Part shown: positions 20,333 through 31,543 of the stretch, one piece after another
Position numbering within the stretch: position 1 is the stretch's first letter
Layout: each line of letters begins with the position of its first letter
Assembly: GCA_964036665.1 (NCBI GenBank)
Contig: OZ038533.1
Location: 13,983,075-14,047,074, forward strand
Length of the DNA stretch: 64,000 bases
DNA from: Gordius sp. MW1
Lineage: Eukaryota > Nematomorpha > Gordioida > Gordea > Gordiidae
Reading direction: 5' to 3'
Position numbers and translations under genes: made by a program
The notes under the pieces: generated by a model
Told to the model about the DNA's origin: nothing
The model's database searches: none
The model's input: the letters and a program-made list of their open reading frames with translations, nothing else

Positions 20333-21403
20333 TTATGTGAAATATTCGAGAAGTTTCCTCGGCCAATGATCATGTCTACCCTTTCGTGTCACTATCTTTG
20401 GCTCTTCAACTTCTTTAACTCCATCTGTTGATGGATTTTGTGTTTTGTTTTTGACAGAAAGGAGTGGCTCATCTGTATTAAAATAGCTCGGTTTTAGACG
20501 GTCTATCGAAACCGAATCCGTCTTGCCATTCTTCTCGATGATAAAATATTTGGGCTCACGTTTCAAAACTTTGTAGGGGCCGTCGTAAGGTGAAGAGAGT
20601 GATTTTCGTAGCGTGTCGTTTCTCACGAAGACGTGGGATGTTTCAGACAAATCGCGGCTAATTTGTTCTTTAGTTGTGTCGTGCCGTTTCGGTATAGGGT
20701 ATGAATTTTTTTTCCTTATTTGTTTAAGTTTCTCTACGAACTGATGTACCTGTATCTTCGAGGGTTGCAGGGATTCAGGTTGTGAAAAATATTCTCCGGG
20801 GAGTTGTAGATTAGTTCCATAAATCATTTCTGCTGCTGTCAGGCCTATATCTTCTTTAATTGTAGAACGTATACCAAGCAGTACCAATGGTAGGGCTTCG
20901 TCCCATTTGATCTGCCCCATGGCTTTTAAAGAAGCTTTAAGTTGTCTATGAAATTGCTCGACTAATCCATTAGCTGAAGGATGGTATTCTGTGGTGTTAA
21001 TATGCTCACATCCTAGGATGTTAGATAATTCTTTGAATAGGTTAGACTGAAATTGGGAGCCTCTGTCGGTAGTGATCGTACTAGGAACTCCATAATTAGC
21101 AATCCATCTCTCGATTAGTTTACTGGCGATTTCTTCTGTGGACGTTTCTTTTAGTGGAACGGCCATGGGCCATCTCGAAAAACGATCCACTGTAGTTAAA
21201 ATATATGGAAAACCATTAGATGGAGGTAGGGGTCCTACTATATCGATGTGTATATGAGAAAATCGTGCATCAGGTTCTGCGAAAGTACCCGGTGACGTTA
21301 CAGTGTGTCTGTAAACTTTATTTTTCTGGCAATTTAAACAGCCTTTGGCCCATTTCTTGATGTCTTGATTCATAGAAGGCCAAACATATAATTTCGAAAT
21401 CAT
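20333..21403 (-). CDS. Integrase of the Ty3/gypsy element (intact frame)
   Basis: An open frame of 356 codons. The N-terminal part has the second half of the HHCC zinc finger (GCLNCQKNK). The catalytic core shows D in IDIVGP, D in TTDRGSQF and E in NGLVEQFHR, so the D,D-35-E triad is complete. The C-terminal part (SPYDGPYKVLKREPKYF, SVSIDRLKPSY) matches the DNA-binding tail of Ty3/gypsy integrases and no chromodomain is seen. The enzyme would insert the cDNA into the host genome. It is normally cleaved from Pol, and here the frame upstream is broken, so it is probably not expressed. Confidence 0.9.
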   Translation of the reverse strand: MISKLYVWPSMNQDIKKWAKGCLNCQKNKVYRHTVTSPGTFAEPDARFSHIHIDIVGPLPPSNGFPYILTTVDRFSRWPMAVPLKETSTEEIASKLIERWIANYGVPSTITTDRGSQFQSNLFKELSNILGCEHINTTEYHPSANGLVEQFHRQLKASLKAMGQIKWDEALPLVLLGIRSTIKEDIGLTAAEMIYGTNLQLPGEYFSQPESLQPSKIQVHQFVEKLKQIRKKNSYPIPKRHDTTKEQISRDLSETSHVFVRNDTLRKSLSSPYDGPYKVLKREPKYFIIEKNGKTDSVSIDRLKPSYFNTDEPLLSVKNKTQNPSTDGVKEVEEPKIVTRKGRHDHWPRKLLEYFT

Positions 21404-21404
21404 T

Positions 21405-22158
21405 TTACTTGTTGCGCGAATGCCGGGGTGAGAAATCCATGAAAATGTTAAAGGATGTATAATGCAGACTCTTTTGTAATTCTATAATGTTTTGATTTGA
21501 CGCGAGACCCACAATGTCCGGCATCTTTGAAAGTTGGATTGAATCTACCTCGATTCGAGATAAGGTGTCAGCTATCGTATTGCTTTCACCTTTAATGTAT
21601 CGGATATCGGTAGAATATTGAGATATTAAATCCAGATGTCGCATTTCTCGTGGGGATTAACGGTTTCGCGTCGAACGCATAAATGAGTGGTTTATGATCG
21701 GTGTAGATTATAAAAACGCGTCCTTCTAAAATATGTCTAAAATGCTTGATCGCTAAGTATATTGCGAGGAGTTCGCGTCCGAATGTGCTGTATCTCTGTT
21801 GCGTAGGGTGCAATTTAGCCGGAAAGAACGCAAGTGGAAAAGATTTTCCTGTTATTACTTGTTGTAAGACAGCACCCACTGCGGAATCTGAGGCGTCAGT
21901 GGTCGAGGTTATTTGGATATTAGGTCCCGTATCCAAAAAGGTTAAAGCGGTAAAATTACAAAGCGCAGCTTTTGCTCTTTGAAATGCTTTAACCTGATCC
22001 TCGTTTAAGAATATTGTCTTCTGTGGATTTTTCAACAAATCCGTCAAAGGTTGTAGAATGTGAGAAATTCCGGGCAAAAATCGTCGATAAAAGTTGATCA
22101 TCCCCAAGACTAAGTTTTTCATTTGAATCATGTATCGGAAAATCGCGAATGGCTTCAA
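21405..22158 (-). pseudogene. RNase H domain and integrase N-terminus, frameshifted
   Basis: The frame 22158-21592 encodes the connection and RNase H: TDASDSAVGAVLQQ, QQRYSTFGRELLAIYLAIKH and YTDHKPLIYA. It then goes out of frame within the RNase H C-terminus. The next frame (21644-21405) resumes with ISQYSTDIRYIKGESNTIAD, LSRIEVDSI and the start of the integrase linker. RNase H would degrade the RNA template during reverse transcription. Confidence 0.85.
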
Positions 22159-22653
22159 TCCTCTCTGCTAAAGGAGTGATACCTGCGGAGGTTATTTTGT
22201 GTCCCTGGAATTCAAGATCTCAAACTCCAAATTTGCATCTTAAAGGATTAATTCTAAGGTTAAAATCATGCAAACGCTGTAGGACTGCTCTGAGGTGGTT
22301 TTTGTGTTCGTTTTCGGATGAACTGGCTATAAGAATGTCGTCAATGTAGGCGTATGTGCCGTCGAGACCTCGTAAAACTTCATCGATAAATCGTTGAAAC
22401 GTTTGGGCTGCGTTTTTAAGACCAAATGGCATTCTGCGGAATTCATAAAGACCAAATGGTGTCGTAACTGCGGTCTTGCAAATGTCTTCGTCAGCCATCG
22501 GGATATGATGATAAGCCCTTACCAAGTCCAATTTACTAAAAATCATCTTTCCGCATAAATTAGCCGTAAAATCATGAATATGTGGAATTGGGTACCGATC
22601 GGGAGTAGTTACCTTATTTAGACTCCTGTAGTCCCCACATGGTCTCCAATCTC
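22159..22653 (-). pseudogene. Reverse transcriptase domain of the Ty3/gypsy element
   Basis: Frame 22546-22220 carries [31 protein letters not shown] and the catalytic YIDDILIA. Upstream codons continue to [11 protein letters not shown]. The join to the N-terminal part at about 22654 is faulty: the sequence goes from GIIQKSESS into the wrong frame, and the residues expected between that motif and [10 protein letters not shown] are missing, which suggests a short deletion. A further stop lies at 22220. The RT is therefore inactive as encoded. Confidence 0.88.
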
Positions 22654-23250
22654 CTAGCTGCTTTCGGATTTTTGAATAATTCCTAACTCGAGCATGAATT
22701 CAAATTCTTTTTTAGCTGCTCCCAGCTTGTCCGCTGCCAAACGCCTCGGCCTTGAATGTTGTGCCGGTCCCTTTGTTGAGATATGATGGCGTATGTGGTG
22801 GTTAGGCAATTGGCAATTAAAATCGGCCGGTGCTATAAGTCGTGGGAATTCTTTTATTATCAGGTCGAAATCGGAATGAGGTTGTTTATATCCTACACGA
22901 ATTCCTGATGTATGATGGGGGGATGGCTGGCCTCTTGACGTTATTTGAGTCGTTCCGTCAATCAACCTTTTGTTTTTAATATCCACAATTACATTGTACC
23001 TGTGTAAAAGGTCCGCCCCGATAATAGGTGAGTGAACATCAGCGACTAAAAATATCCATTGAAGTTCGCGTCTCAACCTAAATCTAAATTTAGCAACTTT
23101 TGTCCGTAAGTTTCAATATTGCTTTTGTTAGCCGCTTGCAATGTTGGACCGTTTGAAATTTTAGGAAAATGTGTAGGTGGTGGAATTATACTAACCTCGG
23201 CTTCGGTATCGTTAAAAATTTTCGATTTGTTGACCGATCCATAATATAGA
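22654..23250 (-). pseudogene. Protease and RT N-terminus of the Ty3/gypsy element
   Basis: The frame 23076-22654 has IIGADLLHRYNVIVDI (protease C-terminal part) and [19 protein letters not shown] (RT N-terminus). About 45 codons upstream the aspartic protease site reads DTEAEVSIIPP, where DTG or DSG is expected. A stop separates the site from the downstream frame. Both features point to loss of protease activity. Confidence 0.75.
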
Positions 23251-23433
23251 ATAGACGACTAGTTGATGATATGCCAGAGGTAGCCGTCGCCCGAACTACT
23301 CGGCCTACGAGTTTTTTTCAAGTTGGCTATCGTAGGCGCAAGGCTTTACGCATTTCCGCGCCTTGTCCTGAAATTTAAAATGATATTAGCAGTACTTGTG
23401 TCGTTGTTGTCCTCTCGTGAATTACTCCTTGCC

Positions 23434-24168
23434 CTAAATGGTTTTTTCTGCCGAAATCTGCTTGGATAAGTTGTTAATCTTTAATTCCAAATTATTTAGC
23501 TGTTGGGTTAAACCTTGTATTGAGTTTTGATCACTTATAGGTTTTTCTATTGAAGAGACTGTAAAATGGAATAATGATTCGTGAATTCTATCCGCGATTT
23601 CCGCCAAACTAGTTAACGGTTTATCGTCACCCATGCATGTTAAGATACTTGTAATCTCTTTCGGTAATTGATTTGTCCATAAATTTCATAGAATTGTGTC
23701 GCTCATTTGATTGTCTCCTAAAAGGGATTTTAAATGACGCAGTAACTGCGAGGGTGATTTATCACTCAACGAGATCTCCTTAAATAAATTTTGTATTTTA
23801 ATTGTCTCGCTTTGCCCGATTCTTTTGATCAAAGCCTGTTTTAGTACGTCATAGGGGTTCTCGACCCGGATGTTGAGAATAAGGTCAGCGACTTCTTCGG
23901 CCACATCAGCGGAGAGGGATTCCAATAAATACGCATACTTTACTTTTTGGGAAATTATCTTTCTTGTTGTAAAAATAGCGTCTATTTGGGCTATCAATAT
24001 TTGAATATTCCTGGAGTGGAATGATTCCTGTTTTACATTTTCCATCAGCGGGATATGGTTCTCCGAAAAGGATGGGTCCGGGGTGAGAGAAAGCAAGTCT
24101 TTTGTATCATTTAATTCAGTTAACGAATTTCGAGGGAGGGGTTGCGAGTTATTCCAAGCCCCCCACAT
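23434..24168 (-). pseudogene. gag of the Ty3/gypsy element, frameshifted
   Basis: Frame 24168-23686 encodes a retrotransposon capsid-like region (YAYLLESLSADVAEEVADLI, PYDVLKQALIKRI, PSQLLRHLKSLLG). It stops at 23686, and the capsid resumes in another frame at 23634-23434 (LAEIADRIHESL). A canonical CCHC zinc knuckle was not seen in the following 300 bases, where the frame is broken again. Gag would form the particle that packages the RNA. Confidence 0.75.
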
Positions 24169-24170
24169 GG

Positions 24171-24443
24171 TGTATGTACACCATAAAATGTTTATTAGAC
24201 AAAATTACTAGAGAGTAAAATTATAAGAATGTGTTATTCAAGCGTATTTCGTTTTTATAATAGTTATTAAGATACATTATTATTATCGATAATCTTCTTG
24301 GAAGATCTAAAATAATCGATGCGCTTCCATAAAGGATGATTATTATTCTGGGAAGGAAAATTGATTGACGTCATTGGATTCGATTCTACGAAAATAAATC
24401 GATATCGTGCAATTGATTGGATTGACGTATTGAATCCGCTACA
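24171..24443 (-). repeat. 5' LTR
   Basis: 273 bp, same ends as the copy at 20003. The internal region starts CCATGTGGGGGGC on the minus strand, so the first gag ATG begins one base inside the LTR boundary. A primer-binding site with a clear tRNA match was not recognised. Confidence 0.92.
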
Positions 24444-24737
24444 CGACTAATAAAACCATCGACTGCCGAACAGCTGATTTTTACTATTAAAATCAGTCAG
24501 ACACTAAAATAGCTGCCATTTTGTAGGAAAAACTCAATAACAGGTATATTTATACTTCCCCAGGACAAAATATTAAGGAAAATAAATAAGACTAATAGCT
24601 TATTCATAAATTAAAAAAAAAAAATAAGTAGATTAGAACAATAAATTTTGCTGAATTATATTGTTTTGTTACAATTTCCCACAATATGGCGGTTGCTATA
24701 TTTAGCTGTTCGCCAGTCTATGGTTTATTAGTCTGTG
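24444..24737. mobile_element. P-like MITE abutting the LTR element
   Basis: About 290 bp with inverted ends related to the element at 16096: left GACTAATAAAACCATCGACT then GCCGAACAGCTG; right AGCTGTTCGCCAGTCTATGG then TTTATTAGTCTGTG. The first bases of the left end coincide with the LTR terminus (CTACACGACT), so the boundary is ambiguous. No coding region. Confidence 0.7.
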
Positions 24738-26690
24738 GCTACATTATCCATAAATCATGAGTAATCCTAACGTCCTTTGTATTTAATTGACTTATTCAAA
24801 ATTTTTAGTCAAGGCGCCTATTTGAAAAAATTATATGGATATAGCAAAAATTGAATGCTTACTAACATGGGTACTTTTATTAAAAATTATATTATATAAA
24901 ATTACAGGTTAGCAGAATGGAGGGGATAAAATGCCAAAGAATTGACGATTTAACTGAGAAAAAAATATTTGAAAAACTTTTTGTGAAATTTTGTAATCTG
25001 AATCAGTTGTCAAGTAAGAGTTTAATTTCATATTTATCATATTATTTTTTTAATAAACGTAAACTTATTATTTGCCATAATGTTTTAGCAGATTATAACA
25101 TAACACACTATCACATCTATAATGTTACCTTTAAATAACTCTCATATACCATCATTATAACATTTAATTTTCTAAATTAGGTCTTACGTTAAATGTTTAT
25201 TATATTTAAAAATGGGTTATTTTTTAAATCTAGGGTTTCAGCTAATTTTTTCAGTTGATAATTTCTTATTCTTTTATTCACCTATACAAAAAATTATGCT
25301 ATTTATAAATTCACTTAAACAACATTTTTGTAGCAATTGCATTAATATAAATCCTAATTTTATTTAGACCATTTTGGATATGATATAAACAAGATTGTAA
25401 AGACTAACAAGATTTTTATGAAGCCTACTTCCAAGAAAGAATCCTTGAAGGTACCTAGAATGAACAACAATATTTGGAATATTAATTTTATCTAGTTACT
25501 CCTAATCATGATTTATGTTGCTTTGAAAAATGATAAGAGAGAATATGTTATGAAATCTATGTTAAAATTAGCTTCACACCATCAAAATATGATGGGTATC
25601 TTATTGAAGTCTTTATTTGAAATTATGGAGCGTAAACATTATGCAGGTAAAAATTGTGTTATTATTTTGGGAAATTTGAAAATTTCTGTTTTATATCAGT
25701 AATCTCTTGAAGAATAAAGAAACTTAATATTTTTGAAATAAATTTTCTATTAAAATTCTATGCATTTAAAAAAGTCTCATATTTGTAAAGGTTTGAGGTT
25801 ATTATACATGACCAACGATTAAATAAATGTTTTAAGAAATGTTTCAAATTTTTTTTTCAACTAATGCTATTTCAAGACAGACATAATATATTTTTTTCCC
25901 AGCTAAATTTTGTTACCTCTAGTTGGGGTGACTACAGTCTAAATTTGAATAATTTTCACACATGTATTGCATAAAACTAAAGTCAGTTTCAATTAAATGT
26001 TGATGGATAAATTTCTAAAAAACTAATTTCAAGCTAACCTCATTAACACTCTTGAACTTTGCATCAAATTGAACAACAATTTAATAATACCCCCGTCTTT
26101 GAAATTTATTAATAAGACACCTTTTCAAAAAAATAATAAGAAATTAATTATCATTTCGGCTGTTTAAACAATATTTCTCAAAATACTTGCTGAAAAAATC
26201 TATATGAAACAGTATATACTAGAAAACTAAATTCATTTGTTATATAGTACAGCTCTACAAATATTGTATTCCATCCCATTATCTGGCATAAAATTTTAAT
26301 TTCTTTTCTCAGACACAGTGTGAGGAATTTTAATGATGGGATGATGTTCTTATAAACACGGATAAAATTAAATATAGATGAAATAAAATAAAATTATAGT
26401 GCAGTAGATTAATGAAATATTCATATTGCTATAAATAAATTTAAAATGGCATGGGAATATAAAAACGTTAAAAGGCCATTTTTGCTGCTTTAACCTCATT
26501 TATCTCAAAATACGGACGATTTTTGGGGGGAAACTGAAAACACATTCAGCTTAAAATTCTCTCTCAGTCAAGATGTATTTTCTTGTATACCTGTATTATC
26601 ATTTTGAGAAGAAACCCTCGATTAAACAATTTTCATTTTATTTTTCCCATTATTTGCGCCAAATTAAAGACATTTTATTCCTCGTTTTTT
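24738..26690. other. AT-rich interval without a recognised gene
   Basis: Several short open frames (for example 24917-25138 and 25508-25702) have no recognisable domain, and their composition follows the surrounding AT-rich DNA. Nothing else is supported. Confidence 0.5.
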
Positions 26691-26704
26691 GTGAAGAGAT
26701 ATTG

Positions 26705-26891
26705 AAAGTGTTAATTCTCGATGCCCCTTGCCCAAAAATCACGAACACGCCCAGCAGCGATTTACGTCGACACGTGTTAGATGGGAATTTAACTCGGTGC
26801 TCCATTGTATCATCAAGCGGTATGAAGGGTATTTCGAGGGAAGCCAACTCAATTGACGATACTTCCACAGTTTACGATTCTCCCAGAACTT
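26705..26891 (+). other. Candidate orphan coding exon
   Basis: A GC-richer open stretch between an acceptor-like TTGAAAG (ending near 26704) and a donor-like GAAAGTAGGC (near 26892). It reads as a Ser/Thr-rich segment including CPKITNTPSSDLRRHVLDGN and SIVSSSGMKGISREANSIDD. The surrounding 2 kb is much more AT-rich. I do not recognise the family. It could be an exon of a gene extending outside the repeats on either side, or chance. Confidence 0.3.
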
Positions 26892-26973
26892 TGAAAGTAG
26901 GCTCGTTTTCCTTCTTAATTGCTATGCAAGTTATGGGCTAGCTTTTGGTTGTCCGTCCGTCCTGTCCCGTCCA

Positions 26974-27687
26974 TAGAGCCCTGCACGGGCCGCCCGAAGC
27001 CCGACCCGGCCTGTACATTGGGCTCGCCCGGCCTGTACATCGGGCTCGCCCGGCCTGTACATCGGGCTCGCCCGGCCCGTACATCGGGCTCGCCCGGCCC
27101 GTACATCGGGCTCGCCCGGCCCGTACATCGGGCTCGCCCGGCCCGTACATCGGGCTCGGGCAGAATTTTATAAAATAATCGGGGCTCGGGTCGGGCCTGA
27201 TGAAGCGGCACGACCGAGGCCCAAGCCCGGCCCGAATTGAACTAAAGCAAACTAATCTTTTATAAAATATGATTTAAACAAACTCAACTTGATATTAAAT
27301 AATCTTCACACAGCGTACAATATACAGCTTCCAAACTTCAGCTTTTTTCCCCCGTCTATTATAATTTAACTGACCTGAATTGCAAATCTTATTATGTATA
27401 TAAATATATATATTTTTTTAAGTTATGTTTTTTTAAAGCTAAATAAATTGTAACGAGTGAAAATTGATTTTTTTATTTTAAACTTATCCTAGTTGTAAAT
27501 TACGAGTAATAACTATCTACTGCATTTTATATTTAGATGGTGAAATAATTTTCAAAATAAAATTTTTAAAAGTTTTATTGAAAAAATCGGGTCGGGCCAA
27601 AAAGAAAAAAGTTTTTCGGGCTCAGAAATAAAAATGAAGAAGTCGGGCCGGGCTCGGACAGAAAAAATTTCATTTTGCAGGGCTCTA
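26974..27687 (+). mobile_element. hAT-like MITE with CGGGCTCGCCCGGCC minisatellite
   Basis: 714 bp with TIRs TAGAGCCCTGCA / TGCAGGGCTCTA. Flanks CCCGTCCA (26966-26973) and CTAGTCCA (27688-27695) match at 6 of 8 positions. The left subterminal region has at least six copies of a ~22-bp unit containing GGGCTCGCCCGGCC and GTACATC (27019-27160). The right end has TCGGGCCGGGCTCGG. The open frames here (MYGPGEPDV.. type) are translations of this minisatellite. Confidence 0.85.
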
Positions 27688-27693
27688 CTAGTC

Positions 27694-28122
27694 CATAGAC
27701 TAGATAGACCACTCATCAACGCACAAAATGTGTACCCTTTTTCCACCATTATAATGATAACATGGTAAAGTAGGGATTTAGGAATTTTTGTAAATTGAAT
27801 AATCTGTAAATAATAAAAATATTGAATTGGGTAGATATTGAAAACAGCATTCTAAAATGAATATCATTTACACAGTAAATAAAAATTAAAAATGTAATAA
27901 CTGTGATGAAAGTTTGTTTGATAGCATAGCGTCATCTATATCTTTTATAATATTAATTTATTGACGTTCGTTCAAATTTATAAACTAGTGAGGAAGGTAA
28001 ATTGGTTGTAGCGCAAAATTACGTGGTCGAAATTCACTAGTTGTTGTCTTTAAAATGGAGGAAAATTTGACACACAATTTACCATATGGAACATATGGCA
28101 TGAGCAGTCTATCTAGTCTATG
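27694..28122. mobile_element. P-like MITE
   Basis: Inverted ends CATAGACTAGATAGACCACT at the left against GAGCAGTCTATCTAGTCTAT then G at the right. After removing the adjoining hAT element, the flanking 8-mers GTCCCGTC and GACCTGTC agree at 6 of 8 positions. 429 bp, no coding region. Confidence 0.6.
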
Positions 28123-28369
28123 GACCTGTCCTGTTCAACCTGTAATTTTTAATAATTGCTGTGGAAACATATACGGGTTTTCAATGGCTGTGTAAACTTT
28201 GGCTTTTGTAATAGACTTTTATTTTGCTTTCGTTTCGCATATAGACTAGCTAATGACCGCTGGTTGGCTTAATTTATTCGACCTTGTCCGGATCCAAATT
28301 CCATTTTTAGTTTTTGTGCTATATAAACTTCTTTGACGACTTGTCTAGGTTTACTAAGGACTTGACAAA

Positions 28370-30571
28370 ATTTATATATAGAAAAATGTAACTCCATTTT
28401 CTTTGTCTCCTAATAACTCCTAAAGTTCTTAACCGAATGCCACCAAATTTGGCCAGATCATTGTCTTATCATCCTAGATGGTTTATATATATTTGTCGAC
28501 CTGCGACAGCTGTAACCCTGTTTTTTGGTAGTGTATACCGCCACCTAGCGGAATACTAAGTTTTTTGTACTTATTTATCGTCATGGTGCTACTTTTTGCC
28601 AATCTATTTTCCACAATTGCTTTGTCATTTGTGTCGCAATTTTTTACTCAACTACGCCCTTATTTTTTACAATTTACAAAGCTGTAACAAATAAATATTC
28701 TCGATACCGTAAAACTTCACCATTTTCTTAAATAAATATAACGCGCGCTTTTAGAAACTTCCCCACGTTTCGTGCTTTTTTGCTATTTTTATGAAGTTCG
28801 GTTATTTATATTAAAAGTACAAAAAAATTACTTTAACGGTAAGTTGATAAATGCAGGCAATGGTTAACCGACAAACTTGAAATGTATATGAGCTATTATT
28901 CATATATAATAGAATAATGCTTCAAGAGCACGGAGAAAATCATATTTAAAATGCCGTCAATTATTCTTATTCCATCAATGTAATATGTTAGCCAAATTTG
29001 AATCGGAACGTATGCTCTACATTAGTTAGATTACGGGCAGTGATGGGTATCCTTTATAAAAAAGAATATCAACAGAGGATGGTGGTAGCGTGGCAACCAT
29101 TCAACTGCGGGTCTAGGTAGATAACCCTTGGGTTTATGCCCGCCCCCCTTTAATGACAAAAAAAAATTTAATAAAAAACCCCTTAAAAATTTAAAAAATT
29201 TATATTATGCCCCCCCCCTAATTGAACTTAAAACGTTTTCGCCCCCCCCCCTAATTTAAAACCTGGACTGTCTTTTGCTACAAAAAGTATAAAACGCAAA
29301 ATATAAACATAGATCAAGTGCTACATAATTATATGATTTATGCTTACAAATACGAAACAAAGCTTTGAATCAACTGGGTATGCCTGCATTATGTCGATCT
29401 GCTGCTGCTCCATTTTATATAGACTTACATCGTAAACAAAAATACAACCAAGTTGATCTTTTGTCTTTCATGCGATCTAATGTTCCAAAGAGAGCGACGT
29501 AACAAAAAGCCATTTACAGTTAGATTTTGCTTGCTATTAATACAGGTTAAGGAGAAGTCTTCTTCTTAAATGCTTGAGGAGGCTGGTAAAACTTTCCTAC
29601 TGATATTGCTCTGGCAACTATTCGTTCCCAAATTAATATAGCCGTGACTCTAGCGTCTTCCGGAAGGGCTGTCACATAATTACCCGGTAGAAAAACTGCT
29701 CATTCAGCATAAAAATTGCTTTTAGACGCTTATTACTGTGAAACTCTAATGTGCAACATTTCCAAACATATGGAATGGGTAAGTATAACAGACGTCAAAC
29801 TTATCGTTTGGGATGAATGCACAATGGCTTATGAAAAATCGCTCTAATCGGTAATCGCAAGATTTACAAAGAACCCTCAAACCTGCTGGTAACGCAAGGT
29901 TATTGCTTGCAGGAGATTTCAGGCAAACTTACCGGTTCTCTTACGATCCACCCCTGCGGACGAAATTAATGCCTGCCTAAAATATTCTATTTTGTTGCCT
30001 TATGTCAAAACATTAAATCTAACTACTAATATGCGTGTAGTATTTCAAAATCATCCTGCATATGAGATATTCTCTCATTAATTGCTAGAAATTTGGAAGG
30101 GAACCGTGCACGTTGATATATGCTCAGGACGGATTTCCTTTCCTACCAACATTTGCAATTTTGTTCCATCTCAATTGCTTGGTTGATAAAGTGTTTTTAA
30201 ATATTAACGCCCATTATCATGATCGACTGGCTCCGCCAACGGGCTATTCTCGTCCCAAGAATAATGACGTCAACGAGTTTAACAATCTCATTCTGTTTAA
30301 CATTCAAGGCAATCCAATTACTTACAAATCGCTTGACACTGCTATTGTTATTGATGACGCAAATTATCCAATCCAATCTTTCAATTCAAATGATCAGGCA
30401 TTGATACCACCTCACATTTTGCATTTGAAAATTGGCGTACCAAATATCGCGATATGCGATTTTAGTCAGCCAAAACTTTGCAATGGTTTACGTCTCGCTG
30501 TTAAACGCTTGATGTGCAACGTTGAAGAAGCCACGATTTTGACTGGACATGTGCATTTTTTAATTTTATAA
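28370..30571 (+). mobile_element. Decayed autonomous Helitron, plus strand
   Basis: The left part (from about 28370, AATTTATATATAGAAAAATG) resembles an animal Helitron 5' region. It is followed by helicase remnants listed separately. A C-rich spacer with runs of C lies at 29140-29265 (29150 CGCCCCCC, 29213 CCCCCCCC, 29246 CCCCCCCC). A 3' hairpin for this copy was not found; homology stops near 30547. Confidence 0.6.
29341..30571 (+). pseudogene. Helitron helicase remnant
   Basis: Read through several frameshifts and stops, this is the Pif1-like helicase half of a Helitron RepHel protein. Seen in order are AALNQLGMPAL-like and KYNQVDLLSFMRSNVP, LASSGRAVT, KLIVWDECTMA (Walker B, motif II), PADEINACLKYSILLPYVKT, LTTNMRV, and then the open frame 30113-30571 with NNDVNEFNNLI, PPHILHLKIGVP and QPKLCNGLRLAVKRLM. 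The C-terminal motifs V-VI are missing because homology ends at EEATILTG. It parallels the minus-strand copy at 31544-36198 closely. Confidence 0.85.
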
Positions 30572-30796
30572 CTCCATAACAGGTATAGCTGTATATATCT
30601 TCATTTGAGCCTATCTACTAATACCAATATGTTTCTTCCCCACCAACCATATCAATCTCCCAGTTTTATTCTTATTCAAACTTATTTTTAGGCCAATTTA
30701 AGCACAGTTTTTTTTGGCCGTCTGAAGCCAGGCCTGAACCTGGTCCTTCGGGTCGGGCATATCTTAACATCTCTCAGGTAAAGTGAAAACCATTAT

Positions 30797-30871
30797 GGGC
30801 GTAGCCAGAGGGAGGCATGGAGTGGTGGCTGCCCCCCATCCAAATCAATTTTTTTTTTAAATTTATCAAAA
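30797..30871. mobile_element. GTAGCCAG-family MITE fragment
   Basis: Begins GGGCGTAGCCAGAGGGAGG and contains TGCCCCCCATC; related to the MITE at 18408. It ends where the Helitron 3' terminus begins. Confidence 0.4.
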
Positions 30872-31543
30872 CTAGCTGTGCCCGGCCAAGCGTTGCTTTG
30901 GCTTAGTCCTTAAGTTGTTAAATAAGTATAACCTATTAATAAGACTTATCTAAAATGGGGTCATATATGAAATAATTTATAATGTGAACCAAATGCTAAT
31001 GCAAATAAATATCCATAATATTTATTTAAGAGCGATATAAAATATTTATTAATAATTTATAAGAGTATATAAGCATTAAAATATTAAAGCTTATAATAAT
31101 GTATGGGTAATAAAGAGCTGTATGAAGATTTTGGCTGAAAGTATAATGTGAAAAATGATGTAAATAGTAAAATAAAACCTGCAAGGGAAAGTTGATGGAT
31201 AAAGGGTAAATCAAAGATAGGTCTTATGAAGAATAAGGTAATACACGTACAGTATTATACCTTCTTGTGAATGTCTCGTCAAATTTGATTATAATACTCT
31301 GGCGTAATAAAAAGGGGAGAAATGCTAAAAGAAATATAAAATTATAGAATTTAAAAGGTGATTATACACGAGTAAAATCAATGGGCTTTAATGGTAATTG
31401 CTATAAGTTATGAGTGGATAAATAGAAATAATACTAACTTTAATTATTCATGCAGAAAAGTAGTGAGGCGTTATAAAGAGGGTTGTAGGTTCGGGTAAGA
31501 GATGCTTCGCAGCTTAACTTCTGCCTTAGAAAGGAATAAATTG

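Larger units (their letters stand above)
20003..24443 (-). mobile_element. Ty3/gypsy LTR retrotransposon
   Basis: Two LTRs (20003-20279 and 24171-24443), about 97% identical by eye, bracket gag-pol on the minus strand in the order gag, protease, RT, RNase H, integrase. LTRs start TGTA and end TACA. A purine tract (GGGTAGAGAG on the minus strand) precedes the 3' LTR. The 5- or 4-bp flanks do not match (TATAA against CGACT), so no target duplication is visible. High LTR identity implies recent insertion, yet gag and pol carry frameshifts and stops. Confidence 0.93.

Noticed and set aside
20003..24443. Target-site duplication for the LTR element
   Set aside because: Flanks TATAA and CGACT do not match at 4, 5 or 6 bp.
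26915..27211. Several long open frames on both strands rich in GPGEPDVRAGRA-type repeats
   Set aside because: They are overlapping translations of the ~22-bp minisatellite inside the hAT MITE.
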